Assembly (NCBI GenBank): GCA_024680595.1
Contig: JAILCB010000155.1
Coordinates: forward strand, 1-51,475
Origin: Lachnospiraceae bacterium
GTDB lineage: Bacteria > Bacillota > Clostridia > Lachnospirales > Lachnospiraceae
Reading direction: 5' to 3'
Length of the DNA stretch: 51,475 nucleotides
Positions 26,773 through 35,672 of this stretch are shown here, in pieces (positions within the stretch are counted from its first letter, which is position 1; every line of letters begins with the position of its first letter). The notes under the pieces were generated by a model that worked only from the letters and a program-made list of their open reading frames with translations, did no database searches and was not told where the DNA came from. Made by a program: the position numbers and the translations under genes.

Positions 26773-27363
26773 ATGGTAATTAAAACAGTAGATCTGGAAA
26801 CCGTGGTGGGAGTTACGACGAAAAAGCTGCCTATTAACGGCCAGCCTGAGGTGGCCTTTGCAGGCAGGAGCAATGTGGGCAAGTCCAGCCTGATTAATGC
26901 CATTATGAACCGAAAAAGCTTTGCCCGGGTTTCCGAAACTCCGGGAAAGACCCAGACCATCAATTATTATCATATTAATCGGGAGTTCTATCTGGTGGAT
27001 TTGCCTGGATACGGCTATGCAAAGGTGAGCCTGGACTTTAAGGCGGCCTGGGGGCCTATGATAGAGCGGTATTTGCATAAATCTAGGGATTTGAGGGCGG
27101 TATTTCAGTTAATTGATATTAGGCGGACTCCCAATCAGGATGATCTCTTGATGTATGACTGGATTTGCTCAGCCGGTTTTCAACCGATTATTATTGTGAC
27201 CAAGACGGATAAGCTGAAGCGGTCTCAAAGGGAGGCTGCCATAGAGGGTATCCGCCAGGCGCTGCCCGGGGCCGGGGACACCTTATTTCTTCCTTTCTCC
27301 GCCAAGGACAAGTCAGGCAAAGAGGAAATCTGTGAAAAGATAGATCAAATATTATCTTCATGA
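26773..27363 (+). CDS. engB: Ribosome biogenesis GTP-binding protein EngB/YsxC
   Basis: Small essential GTPase for large ribosomal subunit assembly. G1 is GRSNVGKSS (residues ~31-39), G3 is DLPGYGYA, and G4 is TKTDK. The family mark SETPGKTQTINYY is present. It has 196 residues, normal. AGAGG precedes ATG 26773. Its position after lon is the standard clostridial order. Confidence 0.96.
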   Translation: MVIKTVDLETVVGVTTKKLPINGQPEVAFAGRSNVGKSSLINAIMNRKSFARVSETPGKTQTINYYHINREFYLVDLPGYGYAKVSLDFKAAWGPMIERYLHKSRDLRAVFQLIDIRRTPNQDDLLMYDWICSAGFQPIIIVTKTDKLKRSQREAAIEGIRQALPGAGDTLFLPFSAKDKSGKEEICEKIDQILSS

Positions 27364-27369
27364 AGCGCG

Positions 27370-27401
27370 AAAAAAGGGGCTGTTGCTTTTGCAACAGCCC
27401 C
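27370..27401 (-). terminator. Strong terminator for the zinc-ribbon gene
   Basis: Perfect 11-bp stem GGGGCTGTTGC / GCAACAGCCCC with a 4-nt loop. On the minus strand it is followed by six T residues, and it lies 15 nt after the stop at 27417. On the plus strand it also follows engB, but without a T-run there. Confidence 0.9.
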
Positions 27402-27416
27402 CTAAATCATTTCAGA

Positions 27417-28016
27417 TTATGCACTGTAACCATGAGAATGGTTGTATGCGGCACAGATGCTATTTGTATTTTTAATCAGGATATTCATGGCGATGAAAGC
27501 ACCAATACCGCAGATTAAAGAACCGATAATCAGCCACATAAGAATCGTACTACCGTTTTCCTGGAAGGTCATGCCGTATCTGGGCGCATTGTCGGCAAGG
27601 CGGTTACCCAGCTTGTAGTACCAGTACCAGGAATAGATACCGCATGTCACGATGCTCAGGAGAATAAAGGCCGCCAGGCCGGCAGTCTCCTGTCCGTCCC
27701 CTCCGCAGGCCACATTCACATCCTGGGCCATTTTGTAGATGAAATAGTAGCCATAGATGCCAAGGGTGATAATGGTGAGGACAATATAGGTGATAAGGTT
27801 CCTGTCTGTTTGAAGGGGACCGCCTCCATATCCGCCTCCCTGGGTGAATGTATTTCCAATATTCTGGAACTCATTGCCCATATTCCTTTCAGCTTGATTG
27901 AAGGCGCTTTTGGCCCGGTCTCCGAAACTGTTTGCATTGGAATTAAAAGACGCTCCGCAGGAAGAGCAGAAGGCACTGCCATCGGGGATTGAGGCCCCAC
28001 ACTTTGGACAAAACAT
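27417..28016 (-). CDS. Zinc-ribbon and DUF4234 membrane protein
   Basis: A 199-residue protein with an N-terminal zinc ribbon (CPKCGASIPDGSAFCSSCG), a Gly/Asn-rich linker, and a DUF4234-type membrane region with about four hydrophobic segments, including LITYIVLTIITLGIYGYYF, AAFILLSIVTCGIYSWYWYY and a final helix. The YYF/WYWYYK aromatic motifs are typical of DUF4234. Function unknown. It follows a DUF2752 gene by 17 nt on the same strand and ends at a strong terminator, so the two probably form a small operon of membrane proteins. Confidence 0.85.
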   Translation of the reverse strand: MFCPKCGASIPDGSAFCSSCGASFNSNANSFGDRAKSAFNQAERNMGNEFQNIGNTFTQGGGYGGGPLQTDRNLITYIVLTIITLGIYGYYFIYKMAQDVNVACGGDGQETAGLAAFILLSIVTCGIYSWYWYYKLGNRLADNAPRYGMTFQENGSTILMWLIIGSLICGIGAFIAMNILIKNTNSICAAYNHSHGYSA

Positions 28017-28033
28017 ATAGACTCCTTTCTATC

Positions 28034-28408
28034 CTATCTGTGATACATTATATTTTCTAAACTCCTGAAGACAAAACCTTCAGAGGGTCTAAAAACAACA
28101 ATATCATCCGTGCCCAGAGCCATTCGCAGGGTATAAACCAAAATAAAAAGCAGAATGGCTACAAGGCAAACTAATTTATAGATCTGAGGATGTTTTTTTC
28201 GGAAAATATAGGAAATCAACCATATTTCCGGAACCATCCACAATGGGTGGTAATGAAAAGCGGAAGCAAAATCTAATCTGAGAACGGCCCTTAGGGCTCT
28301 TGTCATGCCGCAGGCAAGGCAGGAAACACCGGTCAAAAACTTAATTGGACAGCCTATTCCAACTAAATAAAAAATGAAATACAAAAAGACCACTGAAAAA
28401 ATGGACAT
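28034..28408 (-). CDS. DUF2752 membrane protein
   Basis: A 124-residue protein with the DUF2752 core GIGCPIKFLTGVSCLACGMTRA in two pieces: a first Cys, then the CLACGMTRA motif, followed by FHYHPLW. Three hydrophobic segments are visible (FSVVFLYFIFYLVG, an HPLWMVPEIWLISYIF region, and LVCLVAILLFILVYTL). Function unknown; the family is often near zinc-ribbon DUF4234 genes, as here. No Shine-Dalgarno sequence precedes ATG 28408, so the start is less certain. Confidence 0.82.
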   Translation of the reverse strand: MSIFSVVFLYFIFYLVGIGCPIKFLTGVSCLACGMTRALRAVLRLDFASAFHYHPLWMVPEIWLISYIFRKKHPQIYKLVCLVAILLFILVYTLRMALGTDDIVVFRPSEGFVFRSLENIMYHR

Positions 28409-28711
28409 TGCTGTTTGTATGTATTTTCTTCGGGCTTTATTATCCAGTTCTTTTCATTCCCCAATAAATGATAAATATTTGCATTATTATATCATTAAGA
28501 GGACATCAATTAAAGTGTTTTGATAAATATTTCTAGTATCTTAATTTGATCATAAGAATCTTTCAAGGATATATAGTAGTATCACGAATTGACAAAAAAG
28601 TCCCACTGTATTAGGATTTAGGGAAACTAAACCAATGAAGTATGTGCAGAGGGGTTATAACCGGACTGTACAGAGAGAAGGAATGAAACCGGTTCCTAAT
28701 AGGGAGGACAA
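28409..28711. other. Divergent AT-rich intergenic region before proS
   Basis: 303 bp with no plausible gene. It holds the proS promoter at 28589-28617. The leader of about 90 nt lacks a T-box signature (no AGGGTGGNACCGCG-like block), so tRNA-controlled antitermination of proS is not supported. Confidence 0.6.
28589..28617 (+). promoter_or_regulatory. proS promoter
   Basis: Consensus TTGACA (28589-28594), a 17-nt spacer and TAGGAT (28612-28617, four of six matches). The predicted start is about 88 nt upstream of the proS ATG. Confidence 0.6.
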
Positions 28712-30148
28712 ATGGCTGAAAAGAAAAAGATGGTAGAGGCGATTACATCCATGGAGGAGGATTTCGCCCAGTGGTACACAGATGTGGTGAAAAGGGCAGA
28801 GCTCATTGATTATTCCAGCGTCAAGGGCTGTCTTATTATTAAACCTGCGGGATATGCCCTTTGGGAGAATATACAGGCGGATTTGGACAGGCGCTTTAAG
28901 GAAACCGGAGTCGAGAATGTCTATATGCCCCTATTTATTCCTGAGAGCCTTTTGAATAAAGAGAAGGACCACGTAGAGGGCTTTGCCCCGGAGGTGGCCT
29001 GGGTTACGGAGGGCGGCAGCGAGCCCTTAGAGGAGAGACTCTGTGTCCGTCCTACTTCGGAGACCCTGTTTTGCGATTTCTACAAGAATAATGTCCATTC
29101 CTACCGGGATTTGCCTAAGGTATACAATCAATGGTGTTCTGTGGTACGTTGGGAAAAGACCACCAGACCCTTCCTGCGTTCCAGAGAATTTCTGTGGCAG
29201 GAAGGCCATACAGTTCATGAGACTGCGGAGGAGGCGGAGGAGCGGACAGTTCGCATGCTGAATGTCTATGCAGATCTCTGTGAAGAGACCTTGGCTATTC
29301 CCACCATTAAGGGAAAGAAGACGGACAAGGAGCGTTTTGCGGGCGCCATGGCCACCTATACCATTGAGGCCATGATGCATGACGGCCATGCCCTCCAGTC
29401 AGGTACCAGCCACAATTTTGGGGATGGGTTTGCCAGGGCTTATGGCATTCAGTTTACGGGTCGGGATAATAAGCTGCATACTCCTTTCCAGACATCCTGG
29501 GGACTTTCCACCAGGATTATCGGAGCTATGATTATGGTGCACGGAGATAATGACGGCCTGGTCCTGCCTCCCAGGATTGCACCCACCCAGGTGGTTGTGA
29601 TTCCTATCCAGCAGAGAAAGGAAGGGGTTCTGGAGGGAGCCAGGGCTCTTGCAGACTCTCTTTCCGAGTTCCGTGTAAAGCTGGATGATTCAGACAGGAG
29701 TCCCGGCTTCAAGTTTGCGGAGCAGGAGATGAGAGGCTTCCCCATCCGGGTGGAATTGGGACCCAAGGATTTGGAGAAGGGTAGCTGCGTTGTAGTTCGC
29801 CGGGATACCAGAGAGAAGTATGTTGTGGAGATTTCCAAGATCCGTGACTTTGTGGCGGAGCTTTTGGATACCATTCATACAGATATGCTGGAGCGGGCTA
29901 GAAAGCATTTAAATGAGAATATATATGAAGCCACGGATTACCGGGAGTTCAAGGATATTGCGGATAATAAGCCCGGCTTCATAAAGGCCATGTGGTGCGG
30001 TGATGTGGAATGTGAGAATAAGATCAAAGAGGATCTGTCTGTTACCAGCCGCTGCATGCCTTTTGATGACCAAACTCCTATATCGGATAAATGTGTCTGC
30101 TGTGGGAAGGCCGCAAAACACCTGGTATATTGGGGAAAGGCGTATTGA
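28712..30148 (+). CDS. proS: Prolyl-tRNA synthetase, archaeal/eukaryal-type
   Basis: Class II aminoacyl-tRNA synthetase that charges tRNA-Pro. At 478 residues it is the short (type 3) ProRS without the editing insertion of the ~570-residue bacterial form. Class II motifs include [17 protein letters not shown], the VRPTSET block, [15 protein letters not shown], and the [19 protein letters not shown] segment. The C-terminal zinc-binding region carries cysteines in WCGDVECE and [18 protein letters not shown] precedes ATG 28712. Its stop overlaps the cca start (TGATG). Confidence 0.96.
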   Translation: MAEKKKMVEAITSMEEDFAQWYTDVVKRAELIDYSSVKGCLIIKPAGYALWENIQADLDRRFKETGVENVYMPLFIPESLLNKEKDHVEGFAPEVAWVTEGGSEPLEERLCVRPTSETLFCDFYKNNVHSYRDLPKVYNQWCSVVRWEKTTRPFLRSREFLWQEGHTVHETAEEAEERTVRMLNVYADLCEETLAIPTIKGKKTDKERFAGAMATYTIEAMMHDGHALQSGTSHNFGDGFARAYGIQFTGRDNKLHTPFQTSWGLSTRIIGAMIMVHGDNDGLVLPPRIAPTQVVVIPIQQRKEGVLEGARALADSLSEFRVKLDDSDRSPGFKFAEQEMRGFPIRVELGPKDLEKGSCVVVRRDTREKYVVEISKIRDFVAELLDTIHTDMLERARKHLNENIYEATDYREFKDIADNKPGFIKAMWCGDVECENKIKEDLSVTSRCMPFDDQTPISDKCVCCGKAAKHLVYWGKAY

Positions 30149-31593
30149 TGCATATTGATTTGCCAAAAGACGTGAAAATCATAATTGGCACTCTTGAGAA
30201 CGCAGGCTTCGAGGCTTATGCTGTCGGGGGCTGCGTTCGCGATTTTATTTTGGGTAGGGTGCCAAAGGACTGGGATATTACCACATCAGCCAAGCCTTTG
30301 GAGGTCAAGAGTCTGTTCCGCAGGACGGTTGATACCGGACTCAAGCATGGCACGATTACGGTTCTTTTGGGTAAAGAGGCCTATGAGGTGACTACATATA
30401 GGATTGACGGAACCTATGAGGATTCCAGGCATCCTTCTTCAGTCACATTTACCCCGAATCTGTCAGAGGATTTGAGGCGCAGGGACTTTACCATAAATGC
30501 CATGGCCTATAATGATAGAGAGGGCCTGGTGGATGATTTCTCCGGTATGGAGGATATCCGGCTGGGAATTATTAGGGCTGTCGGTAATCCGGAAGAGAGG
30601 TTTCATGAGGATGCTTTGCGGATTCTCCGGGCCTTCCGCTTCGCGGCCCAGCTGGGCTTTAGGATCGAGGAAGAGACGGAAAAGGCCGCAAGGGATCTCA
30701 GAGAGACTTTGGGCAATATTTCTGCGGAGAGGATTCGGGATGAGTTTACCAAGCTTTTGCTATCCCCTCATCCGGAAACATTGAGGAGTCTATATCAGTG
30801 CGGGATTAGTGCAGTTATTCTGCCGGAATTTGACCGCTGTATGGAGACAGATCAGAAGAATCCCCATCATGCCTACTCTGTGGGAGAGCATACCATAAGG
30901 GCCATTCAGAATATACGGGAAATAGATGTGGCCGGGGAAAGCCCGGAAAACAGGGAGGCTTACGGGACTATCCCTTCAGAAAGCGAGGAGGATAGGAAGA
31001 GATTTCGTTATCTGAGGTTAGCCATGCTGTTTCACGATATGGGCAAGCCTGCGTGTCTGACTACTGATGATGAGGGAATTGACCATTTTTACAGGCATCC
31101 TGACCTCAGTGAAAGGATGGCGCGGACGATATTGAAGGAACGCCTCAAGGAGGATAATAAGACCGTGGATGTGGTCTGTTCCCTGGTGCGCTATCATGAT
31201 TTGAAGCCGAAACTAGACCCCGGAAATATTAGGAAGCAGATTTCAAAAATCGGAAAGGAACTATTTCCTTTACTATTCCAGGTTCAAAGGGCGGATATTC
31301 TGGCCCAGAGTGATTATCAGAGAGAAGAAAAGCTGCAATATCAGGATAGGTTTGAGGAGATCTACAGGCAAATCCTGGAAGAAGGAGATTGTGTGAGTAT
31401 GCAGGAGCTGGCAATTAACGGGAATGACCTTATCCGGGACCTGAATCTGAAGGGAGGAAAGGAGGTCGGCCGTATCCTGAATGAACTATTGGATATGGTA
31501 CTCGGGGATCCCAGCCTTAATGAGAGGGGGTTCCTATTATCCAAGGCTCAGGAGATGTGCGGTTCTGCCGATAGGAAGGAAGAGGGATCTTAA
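30148..31593 (+). CDS. cca: CCA tRNA nucleotidyltransferase with HD domain
   Basis: Adds or repairs the 3' CCA end of tRNAs. The class II nucleotidyltransferase head shows YAVGGCVRDFILGRVPKDWD with the metal-binding DWD at residues 41-43, then RRDFTINAMAYN and LRILRAFRFAAQLGF. A C-terminal HD phosphohydrolase domain follows (FHDMGKP, His ~296), found in many longer bacterial Cca proteins. About 481 residues. ATG 30148 overlaps the proS stop by one base; the longer frame from 30091 would run inside proS and is unlikely. Translation is probably coupled to proS. Confidence 0.95.
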   Translation: MHIDLPKDVKIIIGTLENAGFEAYAVGGCVRDFILGRVPKDWDITTSAKPLEVKSLFRRTVDTGLKHGTITVLLGKEAYEVTTYRIDGTYEDSRHPSSVTFTPNLSEDLRRRDFTINAMAYNDREGLVDDFSGMEDIRLGIIRAVGNPEERFHEDALRILRAFRFAAQLGFRIEEETEKAARDLRETLGNISAERIRDEFTKLLLSPHPETLRSLYQCGISAVILPEFDRCMETDQKNPHHAYSVGEHTIRAIQNIREIDVAGESPENREAYGTIPSESEEDRKRFRYLRLAMLFHDMGKPACLTTDDEGIDHFYRHPDLSERMARTILKERLKEDNKTVDVVCSLVRYHDLKPKLDPGNIRKQISKIGKELFPLLFQVQRADILAQSDYQREEKLQYQDRFEEIYRQILEEGDCVSMQELAINGNDLIRDLNLKGGKEVGRILNELLDMVLGDPSLNERGFLLSKAQEMCGSADRKEEGS

Positions 31594-31627
31594 AGGAGGG
31601 GAGGTTCTGTATCGGAAGAAGCAGTTT

Positions 31628-31705
31628 TGAAAGGACAGAGTGTCTGAAAGGACAGGAAAACTGAAAGGATGGGGCTGCTGAAAGGATGTTTCTGAGGTGA
31701 AAGGA
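31628..31705 (+). repeat. Five TGAAAGGA octamers at 17-bp spacing
   Basis: TGAAAGGA begins at 31628, 31645, 31662, 31679 and 31698, giving steps of 17, 17, 17 and 19 bp. The bases between differ, so only the octamer is conserved. It lies in the 173-bp spacer between cca and the PEGA lipoprotein. AAAGGA matches a Shine-Dalgarno core. Confidence 0.8.
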
Positions 31706-31766
31706 AGACCGGATAAAGGCAGCCCGGGCTTTATTTATACTTGTATAGGCTCCGAGGAGTTGTTTT

Positions 31767-33329
31767 ATGAAAGAAATCATGTCTGGACTGTTATCCCAAG
31801 CCGCAGAGGGGACTGGGGAATCTCAAAAAAAGCAGGGAGAGAAAGGATTAAGGATGGGAGGGAGTTTTTTCCGCAGGAGGTCCTTTCTGTCCCTTCTCTG
31901 TATGCTGCTTTCATTTTGCCTTCTCTTTTCTGCCTGTTCCGGCAGCAATGAGCCTAAGGAAGAGGCTGAGAAACCCAAGGTGGAGTTCAAGGGGCCGCTC
32001 TCGGAGAATGATTCGAAAGCGGCGGGGAGAGCTGTCCTGATTAGCGTGAATAGCCTGGAGTCCAGGCTTCATCTGTCTGACATAGAGACTGCCGATCAAT
32101 ATCAATTCTCCTATGACGAAAAGACGGTTTTCACAGATGCCTATGGAGCCGCCATGGTGGCTGAGGAACTGCAGCAGGGGGATATTGTAGATGTGGTTCT
32201 GTCCGTCCACTCCAGAGTTTTAACCCAGGTCACCGGATGCCAGGAGGTTTTCACAGTTCCGGATATTTCAGACTTCGATATTAATTTGAATAAGGGTGTT
32301 TTCAGCACAGGAGATAAGAATTACCGTATTTCCAAAAAGACAATTGTCTTTGCGGACGGCGAGCAGAGCCGGTTTCAGGACATAAGGGAGGGCGACAGGC
32401 TGACCATAAAGGGTATGGGACATGATATCTATGTCATTTACCGGGGCAGCGGAGAGGGCCATGTCCGGATTCACGGTGCGGAGTCCTTTCAGGGCGGATG
32501 GGTTGAAATCGGAGAAATTATTAAGCCCATTGAAAATGAAATGGTTTTAACCCTGCCTGAGGGCACTTATCAACTGACTGTTTCCTATCATAAGTATGGA
32601 GGTTCAAAACAGGTCACCGTCAATCGGGGCCGGGAGACCCAGGTGGATGTCAGCGATTTGAAGGGAGATCTTTTGAAGATGGGCAAGATCACTTTTAGCT
32701 TTGAACCTGTGGACGCAAATCCTGTAGTGAAGATTGACGGGGAGCAGAAAAGTGCCTATATGCCTATTGAGATAGAGTATGGTGTTCATACTCTGGAAAT
32801 CAGCGCGGAGGGATATGCCACTCTTTACCGTTATATAAGTGTAGGGGAGCCCATGGCAAATCTGGACATTAAGCTGGAGGCCAAGGAGAAGAAGGAAACT
32901 GAGAAGAAAAAGAATACTGCTTCAGATAATAAGACTCAGCAGGAGAAGAAAAATCCCGCTGACACAGGGGAATTAAAAGAAACCTTCCGGGCAGAGGAGG
33001 ATGACACGGATAAGGGAAATAAGAGTGGGAATTCTGACACTGATACACAAAAGAAGGATCCGGGGCAGGTTCAGGAGCCGGAGCCTTCCTCTGTCAGCTC
33101 CACTACAAATCAGCTTTATATAGATGCACCCATGGGGGCTGAGGTCTTTTTCGACGGTTCCTATAAGGGCGTGGCCCCCTGCCACTTTCCTAAGGTTAGC
33201 GGCACCCATGTCATTACATTAATGCGGTCCGGCTATATTACAAAAAGCTATACAGTGACTTTGGGGGCAGATAGCTCCAATGAATCCTATACCTTTAATG
33301 CGCTGGAGCCGGAAGAGCATGACGCCTAG
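31767..33329 (+). CDS. PEGA-domain lipoprotein
   Basis: A 520-residue exported protein. The basic stretch FFRRRS and a hydrophobic helix lead to a lipobox LLFSAC (Cys ~57), so it is probably lipid-anchored outside the membrane. Two PEGA domains are visible: VKIDGEQKSAYMPIEIEYGVH with HTLEISAEGY (about residues 315-355), and VFFDGSYKGVAPCHFPKV with THVITLMRSGY near the C-terminus. They are separated by a Lys/Glu/Asp-rich linker. PEGA domains are surface beta-sandwiches of unclear function. Two starts have good sites: ATG 31767 (AGGAG at seven bases) and ATG 31854 (AAAGGA at six bases); the latter gives a more normal signal peptide. Confidence 0.85.
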   Translation: MKEIMSGLLSQAAEGTGESQKKQGEKGLRMGGSFFRRRSFLSLLCMLLSFCLLFSACSGSNEPKEEAEKPKVEFKGPLSENDSKAAGRAVLISVNSLESRLHLSDIETADQYQFSYDEKTVFTDAYGAAMVAEELQQGDIVDVVLSVHSRVLTQVTGCQEVFTVPDISDFDINLNKGVFSTGDKNYRISKKTIVFADGEQSRFQDIREGDRLTIKGMGHDIYVIYRGSGEGHVRIHGAESFQGGWVEIGEIIKPIENEMVLTLPEGTYQLTVSYHKYGGSKQVTVNRGRETQVDVSDLKGDLLKMGKITFSFEPVDANPVVKIDGEQKSAYMPIEIEYGVHTLEISAEGYATLYRYISVGEPMANLDIKLEAKEKKETEKKKNTASDNKTQQEKKNPADTGELKETFRAEEDDTDKGNKSGNSDTDTQKKDPGQVQEPEPSSVSSTTNQLYIDAPMGAEVFFDGSYKGVAPCHFPKVSGTHVITLMRSGYITKSYTVTLGADSSNESYTFNALEPEEHDA

Positions 33330-33450
33330 AGCCCGGACGGTCCTACCTATTGGGGAAGGCTTAGCATAAAGCGAAAAAATCCCCATTCTGTATTGACTTT
33401 GAGATACGAATCATTCAAAATAACCTAAGATTCAAGTGGAGAGGAAAGCT

Positions 33451-34326
33451 ATGGCGGAATACCTGGCGAATGCCAAGATTAATTTAGGACTGGATATTAC
33501 GGGGGTCAGGGAAAACGGCTATCATGATTTGAGGATGGTGATGCAGACCCTGCAGCTCTCGGATATTGTAAGCGTAGAGAGAGATGGGGCAGGCCGGGAT
33601 ATTATTACGGAAACCCTAAAGGAGGGCGAGCGGGGGCTGGTTCCTGATGACAGGACCAATCTGGCCTACCGGGCGGCCAGGCTTCTTTTTGATGAGTTTG
33701 GTATTGAAGAAGGGATTCGGATTCGGATTCAAAAGAGAATTCCCATTGCAGCAGGACTGGCGGGAGGCAGCAGTGATGCCGCGGCGGTATTGAGGGCCGT
33801 CAATGACCTATTTTCCCTGGGACTCAGTCTGGAGGAGCTGCAGAGCAGGGGAGTGACCCTGGGAGCGGACATTCCCTATTGCCTGGTGGGAGGAACGCGG
33901 ATTGCTGAGGGAATCGGTGAGGAGCTGACGCCTGTGGTGCCGGCAATGCCTGTCTGTCCGGTTCTTCTCATTAAACCAAAGGCCGCCGTTTCCACAGGTG
34001 CGGTATATACAGCCTATGATAAGGGAAGACAGGACTTTCATCCCAATATAGAGAAACTTGTCTCTGCCATTAGGGACGGGGATCTGAAACTGGTGGGAAA
34101 GAGCCTGGGAAATGTGTTGGAGCAGGTGACAGTGTCCATGGTGCCGGAGATTAGGGAAGTCAAGCAGTTCCTAATGGGAGAGGGGGCTTTGGGATCCCTC
34201 ATGAGTGGCAGCGGACCCACAGTGTTTGGGCTTTTTTCTGACAGGGAGAATTGTGGTGCGGCAGAGGACAAGGCACGCAGGACTTATCCCGATATGGAGG
34301 TCATATCTACCTTCATAGCAGGCTAA
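33451..34326 (+). CDS. ispE: 4-diphosphocytidyl-2-C-methyl-D-erythritol kinase
   Basis: GHMP kinase of the MEP isoprenoid pathway; phosphorylates CDP-methylerythritol. The substrate strand AKINLGLDITGVRENGYHDL and the ATP-binding GHMP motif PIAAGLAGGSSDAAAVL (from residue ~98) are present, with MSGSGPTVFGLF near the C-terminus. About 291 residues, normal. ATG 33451 follows AGAGGAAA; a GTG at 33436 would overlap that region. Isoprenoid precursors feed undecaprenyl phosphate, which fits the nearby envelope genes. Confidence 0.96.
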   Translation: MAEYLANAKINLGLDITGVRENGYHDLRMVMQTLQLSDIVSVERDGAGRDIITETLKEGERGLVPDDRTNLAYRAARLLFDEFGIEEGIRIRIQKRIPIAAGLAGGSSDAAAVLRAVNDLFSLGLSLEELQSRGVTLGADIPYCLVGGTRIAEGIGEELTPVVPAMPVCPVLLIKPKAAVSTGAVYTAYDKGRQDFHPNIEKLVSAIRDGDLKLVGKSLGNVLEQVTVSMVPEIREVKQFLMGEGALGSLMSGSGPTVFGLFSDRENCGAAEDKARRTYPDMEVISTFIAG

Positions 34327-34399
34327 GTATTATCGATAGATTAGTTTTCGGTAATTATTGACCTATAGGAATTCATCTGAGGGGTATAGGATAGAAGAC

Positions 34400-35080
34400 A
34401 TGTTTAGTTATCAAAGTGATATTAATGAAGCCTTCCTTCCGCTTCGCGATACGGTATTTAGACAGCTGCGGATGCAGATTCTGCATGGAGAGCTGAAACC
34501 CGGAGAGAGGCTGATGGAGGTATCCCTGTCTGAAAAGCTGGGGGTCTCCAGGACTCCGGTCAGGGAGGCTATCCGTATGCTGGAGCAGGAGGGGCTGGCG
34601 GTCATACTTCCCCGAAGGGGAGCTCATGTGGCCAGTATTGAGAATAAACAGCTGGAGGACATGCTGGAGGTCAGGAGAACCCTGGAAACCTTCACGGTCA
34701 ATTTGGCCTGTTCCCGTATTACAAAGGCCCAGGTGGATGAACTCCGGGAGATTAATTCGGAGTTTGCCCAGGCAATTGAGACAGGAGATACGGTGGCGAT
34801 AGCAGATATGGATTTCCGCTTTCACGGGAACATTGCCCTGGCCTCCGGAAACAAAAAGATTGTTGAGATTCTGACCCATCTCCGGGAGCAGCTTTTTCGA
34901 TATAAGTATGAATATCTCAAGAATGCAGATAATCCCAGACATCTCATAGAGGAGCATGAGGCGATTTTGCAGGCCTTTGAAATGGGAGAGAATGATAAGG
35001 CTGTGGAGATTATCAGACTCCACGTGGATATGCAGGAGCTTGGGATTTACCACTCCCTGGAAGAGTCAAAGCAGAAGTAG
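34400..35080 (+). CDS. GntR family transcriptional regulator with FCD domain
   Basis: About 226 residues. The N-terminal winged helix shows LRMQILHGELKPGERL and VSLSEKLGVSRTPVREAI followed by RMLEQEGLAVILPRRGAHV. The C-terminal all-helical FCD sensor has the metal or carboxylate-binding pattern MDFRFHGNIALASGN and EHEAILQAFEMG. FCD regulators usually sense small carboxylic acids or sugar acids. ATG 34400 follows AGGA at eight bases; the upstream TTG 34358 has no site. Target genes are not evident; DUF1934 follows by 30 nt. Confidence 0.92.
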   Translation: MFSYQSDINEAFLPLRDTVFRQLRMQILHGELKPGERLMEVSLSEKLGVSRTPVREAIRMLEQEGLAVILPRRGAHVASIENKQLEDMLEVRRTLETFTVNLACSRITKAQVDELREINSEFAQAIETGDTVAIADMDFRFHGNIALASGNKKIVEILTHLREQLFRYKYEYLKNADNPRHLIEEHEAILQAFEMGENDKAVEIIRLHVDMQELGIYHSLEESKQK

Positions 35081-35110
35081 GCCGGGGAGACTATGATAGA
35101 AAGGAGAAAT

Positions 35111-35545
35111 ATGAGAGGTGATGTGCTAGTATCGGTCCGGGGACTGCAGATGGATGACAGTATGGAAGCGGATCCGATTGAAATTATTACTAGTGGGAAA
35201 TATACCAAGAAGGATAATAAGAGTTTTCTCCGATTTGAACAGTTTGAGGATGATACCTCGGTCACAAAGAATATATTGACTTTTGACGAGAAATCTATGG
35301 AGCTTACACGCAGGGGCGGGAGCCAGCTGCATATGAGTTTTTTTAAGGATGAAAAGACCTTAACTAATTATGGAACTCCCTTTGGAAATATTCTGGTGGG
35401 AGTGGATACGAAGAAGATTAGTGTGGATGAGTCCAAGGATCAGGTTCATGTGGCGGTAGACTATGCTTTGGAGATTAATTATGAGCATATGGCCGACTGC
35501 AAATTGACGGTGGATATTAGGCCCCGGGCAAAAGGGGCTCTCTAG
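35111..35545 (+). CDS. DUF1934 domain protein
   Basis: About 144 residues, a small beta-barrel of the DUF1934 family (related to Bacillus YwiB, calycin-like by family knowledge). Recognisable features are VLVSVRG at the start, SFLRFEQFEDD, KSMELTRRGGSQLHMSF, the TNYGTPFGNILVGVDTKKI segment and VDYALEINYEHMADCKL. ATG 35111 has AAAGGAG five bases upstream, better than ATG 35093. Function unknown. It lies between a GntR regulator and galU. Confidence 0.88.
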   Translation: MRGDVLVSVRGLQMDDSMEADPIEIITSGKYTKKDNKSFLRFEQFEDDTSVTKNILTFDEKSMELTRRGGSQLHMSFFKDEKTLTNYGTPFGNILVGVDTKKISVDESKDQVHVAVDYALEINYEHMADCKLTVDIRPRAKGAL

Positions 35546-35672
35546 GGTTCTAAGGCTATGGGGACCGGGAAGTCTTTGAGCAGTTTTCTAAGGCTGGTTG
35601 ATTTCCTTAAGTATAAGGGCACTTATGGATACACGTAAGCCCGTAAAGCGGGGTGAATTAGGAGGTAGTGTG

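Noticed and set aside
28618-28711. T-box leader for proS
   Set aside because: No conserved T-box antiterminator sequence and no terminator in the leader.
31628-31705. CRISPR-like periodicity of TGAAAGGA
   Set aside because: The repeat is only 8 bp with ~9-bp gaps, far below any CRISPR repeat length.
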